NCBI GenBank assembly: GCA_013816615.1
Contig: JACDED010000040.1
Coordinates: 1 to 33,759, forward strand
Reading direction: 5' to 3'
DNA length: 33,759 bases
DNA from: Bacteroidota bacterium
GTDB lineage: Bacteria; Bacteroidota; Bacteroidia; B-17B0; Aurantibacillaceae
The position numbers and the translations under genes are program-made. A model generated the notes under the pieces. That model was not told the DNA's origin. It ran no database searches and saw nothing but the letters and a program-made list of their open reading frames with translations. This document shows, piece after piece, positions 30,981 through 33,759 of the stretch (positions within the stretch are counted from its first letter, which is position 1; every line of letters starts with the position of its first letter).

Positions 30981-32120
30981 TTAAGCTAATACCGCTCTTG
31001 AAATAACAATACGTTGCACTTCACTCGTTCCTTCATATATCTGCGTGATCTTTGCATCGCGCATTAAACGCTCAACATGGTATTCTTTTACGTAACCATA
31101 ACCACCGTGCACTTGAACTGCTTCTGTAGTAACCCACATAGCGGTTTCACTTGCGAATACTTTTGCCATTGCACTTTCTTTATCTAAAGGTAAATGTTGG
31201 TCTTTTAACCACGCACTTCTATAAATTAATAAACGTGACGCTTCAATTTTTGTAGCCATATCTGCTAATTTAAATTGAATGGCCTGATGGTTACAAATTT
31301 CTTTACCAAATGCTTTACGCTCTTTTGAATAGGCTAATGCTAATTCATAAGCGCCACTTGCAATACCTAAAGCCTGAGAAGCAATGCCAATACGGCCACC
31401 ACTTAAAGTTTTCATAGCAAATTTAAAACCAAAACCATCTTCACCAATACGGTTTTCTTTTGGCACTTTTACATCTGTAAACATTAATGAATGTGTATCG
31501 CTTGCGCGGATACCCATTTTATTTTCTTTTGGTCCAACTGTAAATCCGGGCATTCCTTTTTCTACAATTAAAGCATTGATACCACGGTGACCAGCTTCAA
31601 CATTTGTTTGTGCAATTACTAAATAAGTAGATGCGCTGTTACCATTCGTGATCCAGTTCTTTGTACCGTTCAATAAATAATGGTCACCCATATCAATTGC
31701 AGTAGTTCTTTGAGAAGTGGCATCGCTACCTGCTTCTGGCTCTGATAAACAGAAGGCGCCAATTTTTTCACCTTTAGCCAAAGGCACTAAATATTTTTGT
31801 TTTTGTTCTTCGTTTCCAAATGTTTCAAGTCCCCAGCAAACTAAGGAATTATTTACACTCATTACAACGCTGCAGGAAGCATCTATTTTAGAAATTTCTT
31901 CCATTGCTAAAACATAAGAGATAGCATCCATACCGCCACCGCCGTATTTAGGATCAACCATCATTCCTAAAAACCCAAGCTCACCCATTTTTTTAATTTG
32001 CTCAGTAGGAAATTTTTGAAGTTCATCGCGCTCAATTACTCCCGGCTTTAATTCAGTTTGTGCAAACTCACGCGCTGCTTTCTGGATCATTAAGTGCTCT
32101 TCAGATAACTCAAAATGCAT
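30981..32120 (-). CDS. acyl-CoA dehydrogenase
   Basis: 379 residues, the standard length for a short- or medium-chain acyl-CoA dehydrogenase. Motifs: CLSEPEAGSDA (flavin/substrate contact), LNGTKNWITNG, SGGRIGIASQALGIASGAYE, and the catalytic base in KITQIYEGTSEVQR (Glu363). These FAD enzymes form the trans-2 double bond in fatty-acid or branched-chain amino acid breakdown and pass electrons to ETF. Chain length preference cannot be read off. It is divergently transcribed from anmK; its -7 box is TATATTTG at 32162-32169. It is a single gene, ending at a terminator. Confidence 0.95.
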   Translation of the reverse strand: MHFELSEEHLMIQKAAREFAQTELKPGVIERDELQKFPTEQIKKMGELGFLGMMVDPKYGGGGMDAISYVLAMEEISKIDASCSVVMSVNNSLVCWGLETFGNEEQKQKYLVPLAKGEKIGAFCLSEPEAGSDATSQRTTAIDMGDHYLLNGTKNWITNGNSASTYLVIAQTNVEAGHRGINALIVEKGMPGFTVGPKENKMGIRASDTHSLMFTDVKVPKENRIGEDGFGFKFAMKTLSGGRIGIASQALGIASGAYELALAYSKERKAFGKEICNHQAIQFKLADMATKIEASRLLIYRSAWLKDQHLPLDKESAMAKVFASETAMWVTTEAVQVHGGYGYVKEYHVERLMRDAKITQIYEGTSEVQRIVISRAVLA

Positions 32121-32145
32121 TATATTTATGTTTTAAGGTTTATAC

Positions 32146-32169
32146 TATTTTTGTAACCTTGCAAATATA
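32146..32169. promoter_or_regulatory. back-to-back -7 boxes of anmK and the acyl-CoA dehydrogenase gene
   Basis: TATTTTTG (32146-32153, plus strand) and TATATTTG (32169-32162, minus strand) face each other within 24 nt. The two RNA polymerases could not bind at once, so the divergent genes may be mutually exclusive in initiation. Confidence 0.45.
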
Positions 32170-32222
32170 TATGATTTCACCTATCAAAGCAACAAAACTT
32201 GCCTAAAGAAAATTCACATAAA

Positions 32223-33284
32223 ATGACCGTTTTAGGGCTAATGAGCGGCACTTCGCTGGATGGGCTCGACCTTGCCCTGTGTGAGTTTGAAAGCAAGAAT
32301 GGAAAATACAAGTACAAGATCCTTAAGGCTGAAACAGTTGCCTATACTAAATTGTGCGCCAGTACTTTAAAGAATGTACACACGTTTAAAGCCCTGCAAT
32401 ACGCCTCGGTAAACGCTTCTTACGGTAAATTAGTAGGCGAAGAAATAAACAGATTTTTAAAGAAAAGTACCCGAAAAGCAAAAGCAATTGCCTCGCACGG
32501 ACACACTGTTTTTCACAAGCCGGATCTTGGATTTAGTACACAAATTGGTTGTGGTGCAACGATTGCGGCGATAACAAAATTGACTACCGTTTGTGATTTT
32601 AGAAGTTTAGATGTTGCCAATGGCGGACAAGGCGCACCTTTAGTGCCGATTGGTGATAAATTATTATTTGGAGAGTATGACGCCTGTTTAAATATTGGTG
32701 GCATTGCAAATATTTCTTTTGATAAAAAAGGCAAACGTATTGCTTACGATATTTGCGAAGCCAATATGTTCTTAAATTTTTTGGCAGAAAGAACGGGTAA
32801 AGCTTTTGATAAAGACGGCAAAACTGCAAGATCAGGAAAAGTAAATACTAAACTTTTAAAAGAATTAAATGCTTTGGAATATTATTCTAAAACAGGAGCA
32901 AAGTCTATTGGCCGTGAATGGTTTGCTGAAAATATTTTAAAGCGTATTGAAAAAAGCAGGGTTGAATTGAATAATTTATTGGCAACAGCAACCGAACATG
33001 TTGCGCAAATGATAGCGAACGATCTTAATAAAAATAAAATTAAAAAAGTGTTGGTAACCGGTGGCGGCGCTTTTAATAAATATTTAATTGAATTGGTAAG
33101 CGAAAAAACAAATTGCGAAATTATTATTCCTAATGCACAAACTGTAAATTTTAAAGAAGCATTGATCTTTGCTTTTTTAGGTTATTTACGTTTAAATGAA
33201 AAGATTAATACACTAAGTTCTGTGACTGGTGCGAAGAGTGATAGCGTTGGAGGGGCGGTTTATCTTTCAGTCAACAGTCGTTAG
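32223..33284 (+). CDS. anmK: anhydro-N-acetylmuramic acid kinase
   Basis: 353 residues from the ATG at 32223; the upstream TTG at 32199 adds residues not seen in the family. It phosphorylates and opens 1,6-anhydroMurNAc to MurNAc-6-phosphate in cell-wall recycling (cytoplasmic, EC 2.7.1.170). Family motifs are all present: LGLMSGTSLDGLDLAL, AIASHGHTVFHKP, CDFRSLDVANGGQGAPLVP containing the catalytic Asp, LNIGGIANIS and VLVTGGGAFN of the sugar-kinase/actin ATPase fold. No murQ lies beside it. Its promoter overlaps that of the divergent acyl-CoA dehydrogenase. Confidence 0.96.
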   Translation: MTVLGLMSGTSLDGLDLALCEFESKNGKYKYKILKAETVAYTKLCASTLKNVHTFKALQYASVNASYGKLVGEEINRFLKKSTRKAKAIASHGHTVFHKPDLGFSTQIGCGATIAAITKLTTVCDFRSLDVANGGQGAPLVPIGDKLLFGEYDACLNIGGIANISFDKKGKRIAYDICEANMFLNFLAERTGKAFDKDGKTARSGKVNTKLLKELNALEYYSKTGAKSIGREWFAENILKRIEKSRVELNNLLATATEHVAQMIANDLNKNKIKKVLVTGGGAFNKYLIELVSEKTNCEIIIPNAQTVNFKEALIFAFLGYLRLNEKINTLSSVTGAKSDSVGGAVYLSVNSR

Positions 33285-33317
33285 TTTTTAGTCACAATTA
33301 CAAAGTTACTTTTAGAT

Positions 33318-33662
33318 TTATTTATTGGGAAACGAGATTTGTCCACATGGAATAACATAAGGATTATCAAGATATAATACAATTGGTAAGATTAACGATT
33401 TTCCGGTTTGAGGTTTAGTCTGAGTAATACTATCCTGTTTATGAGATTGAAAATTGTTCGTCTTTAATTTCAATCCAAAATAAAAAGGCACTTTGTATTT
33501 TGTGTCTGTTAGTATACCAAAAATTATAATATATTTTCCTTTTGGGTTTAATGTTTTATTTAAAATCACTGGAGCATCAACGCTTGTTTTTAAAAACTTT
33601 TTTAATTCTTCCATGCTTAAATCATTTAGTTCTTTTTCTGAAGTCAATTCTCTTGGTAATAA
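33318..33662 (-). pseudogene. 3' fragment of a gene cut by an IS3-like element
   Basis: About 114 codons read into the frame on the minus strand: LLPRELTSEKELNDLSMEEL, a strand-rich middle (GKYIIIFGILTDTKYKVPFY) and a terminal NPYVIPCGQISFPNK. The frame continues across the IS boundary at 33663 only by chance; no start codon or signal peptide is seen before it. The genuine 5' end should lie on the far side of the IS, outside the window. I do not recognise the family. Confidence 0.65.
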
Positions 33663-33759
33663 TGTAAGCTCCCCCAAAATTAGGACTATTTGTTAGTAGA
33701 AAAAAAACTAATAAATTAACCTAATCAAAAATGAAGAAAAAACGATTCAGTCCAGAACA
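33663..33759 (+). mobile_element. left end of an IS3-family-like insertion sequence (continues beyond window)
   Basis: TGTAAGCTCCCCCAAAATTA at 33663 onward looks like an IS3-family terminal repeat (5'-TG, then a C-run and CAAAA). About 68 nt inside it an ATG at 33731 begins MKKKRFSPE, matching the usual start of an IS3 OrfA helix-turn-helix transposase subunit, truncated by the window end. The right end and target duplication are not visible. Confidence 0.65.
33731..33759 (+). CDS. start of IS3-like transposase OrfA (partial)
   Basis: Only nine codons are in the window (MKKKRFSPE). The opening is that of IS3-family OrfA proteins, which bind the terminal repeats and are joined to OrfB by a programmed frameshift. 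Confidence is limited by length. Confidence 0.55.

Noticed and set aside
1-33759. CRISPR array, tRNA or rRNA genes
   Set aside because: No regularly spaced repeats, no cloverleaf with a TTCGA arm and no rRNA-like stretches were found on reading the intergenic regions.

Overview
The window reads as a low-GC Bacteroidota chromosome segment. The evidence is the many exported proteins with short Sec signals ending in SQ or AQ, lipoprotein signals followed by CKKK, a SusC/FecA-type TonB receptor, imelysin lipoproteins, an OmpA/PD40 protein, and -7 promoter boxes of the form TAnnTTTG. Genus cannot be told from the sequence. Both edges carry mobile-element marks: a DUF3987 fragment fused to an OmpA-family gene on the left, and the end of an IS3-like element cutting a gene on the right. 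I see no rRNA, tRNA or CRISPR array.

Layout. 1-2917: chimeric DUF3987::PD40-OmpA reading frame. 2980-6685: small accessory and stress genes (VOC protein, DinB-like protein, HxlR regulator divergent from a nitroreductase and DoxX pair, STAS-like protein, alpha/beta hydrolase). 6778-9533: XRE/S24 regulator, then a three-gene cassette of an exported YidD-like protein and two TPR-like proteins with a C-terminal PGxG membrane hairpin (called A and B here). 9514-14645 (minus): a large secreted protein, two paralogous outer-membrane barrel-like proteins and an HtrA-like MORN/LamG protease that carries a frameshift. 14935-15874 (plus): a lipoprotein and an exported TM2 protein. 15924-21989 (minus): a tightly packed run TPR - ComA-like - rhodanese - DedA - LolA-like - YidD-like - A - B, whose last three genes are a second copy of the cassette. 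22096-30841 (minus): an iron-uptake type locus with two imelysins, a DUF4856 protein, a di-haem cytochrome, an HTTM protein and a TonB receptor. 30981-33284: acyl-CoA dehydrogenase divergent from AnmK. 33318-33759: truncated gene and IS3-like end.

The most interesting signals are three. (1) The YidD-A-B cassette occurs twice in the same order on opposite strands; both YidD-like proteins carry export signals, and one copy is co-transcribed with DedA and LolA-like genes, suggesting an undescribed envelope-biogenesis module. (2) A palindrome AAATACC-N8-GGTATTT sits exactly 20 nt upstream of a -7 box before each of the three imelysin-class lipoprotein transcription units, defining a local regulon; a fourth, looser copy lies at 14760-14781. 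(3) The protease reading frame is broken near an A6 tract, and the alternative frame continues about 40 codons to a stop that overlaps the next gene's start (ATGA). All product calls come from reading motifs by eye; no database search was run.
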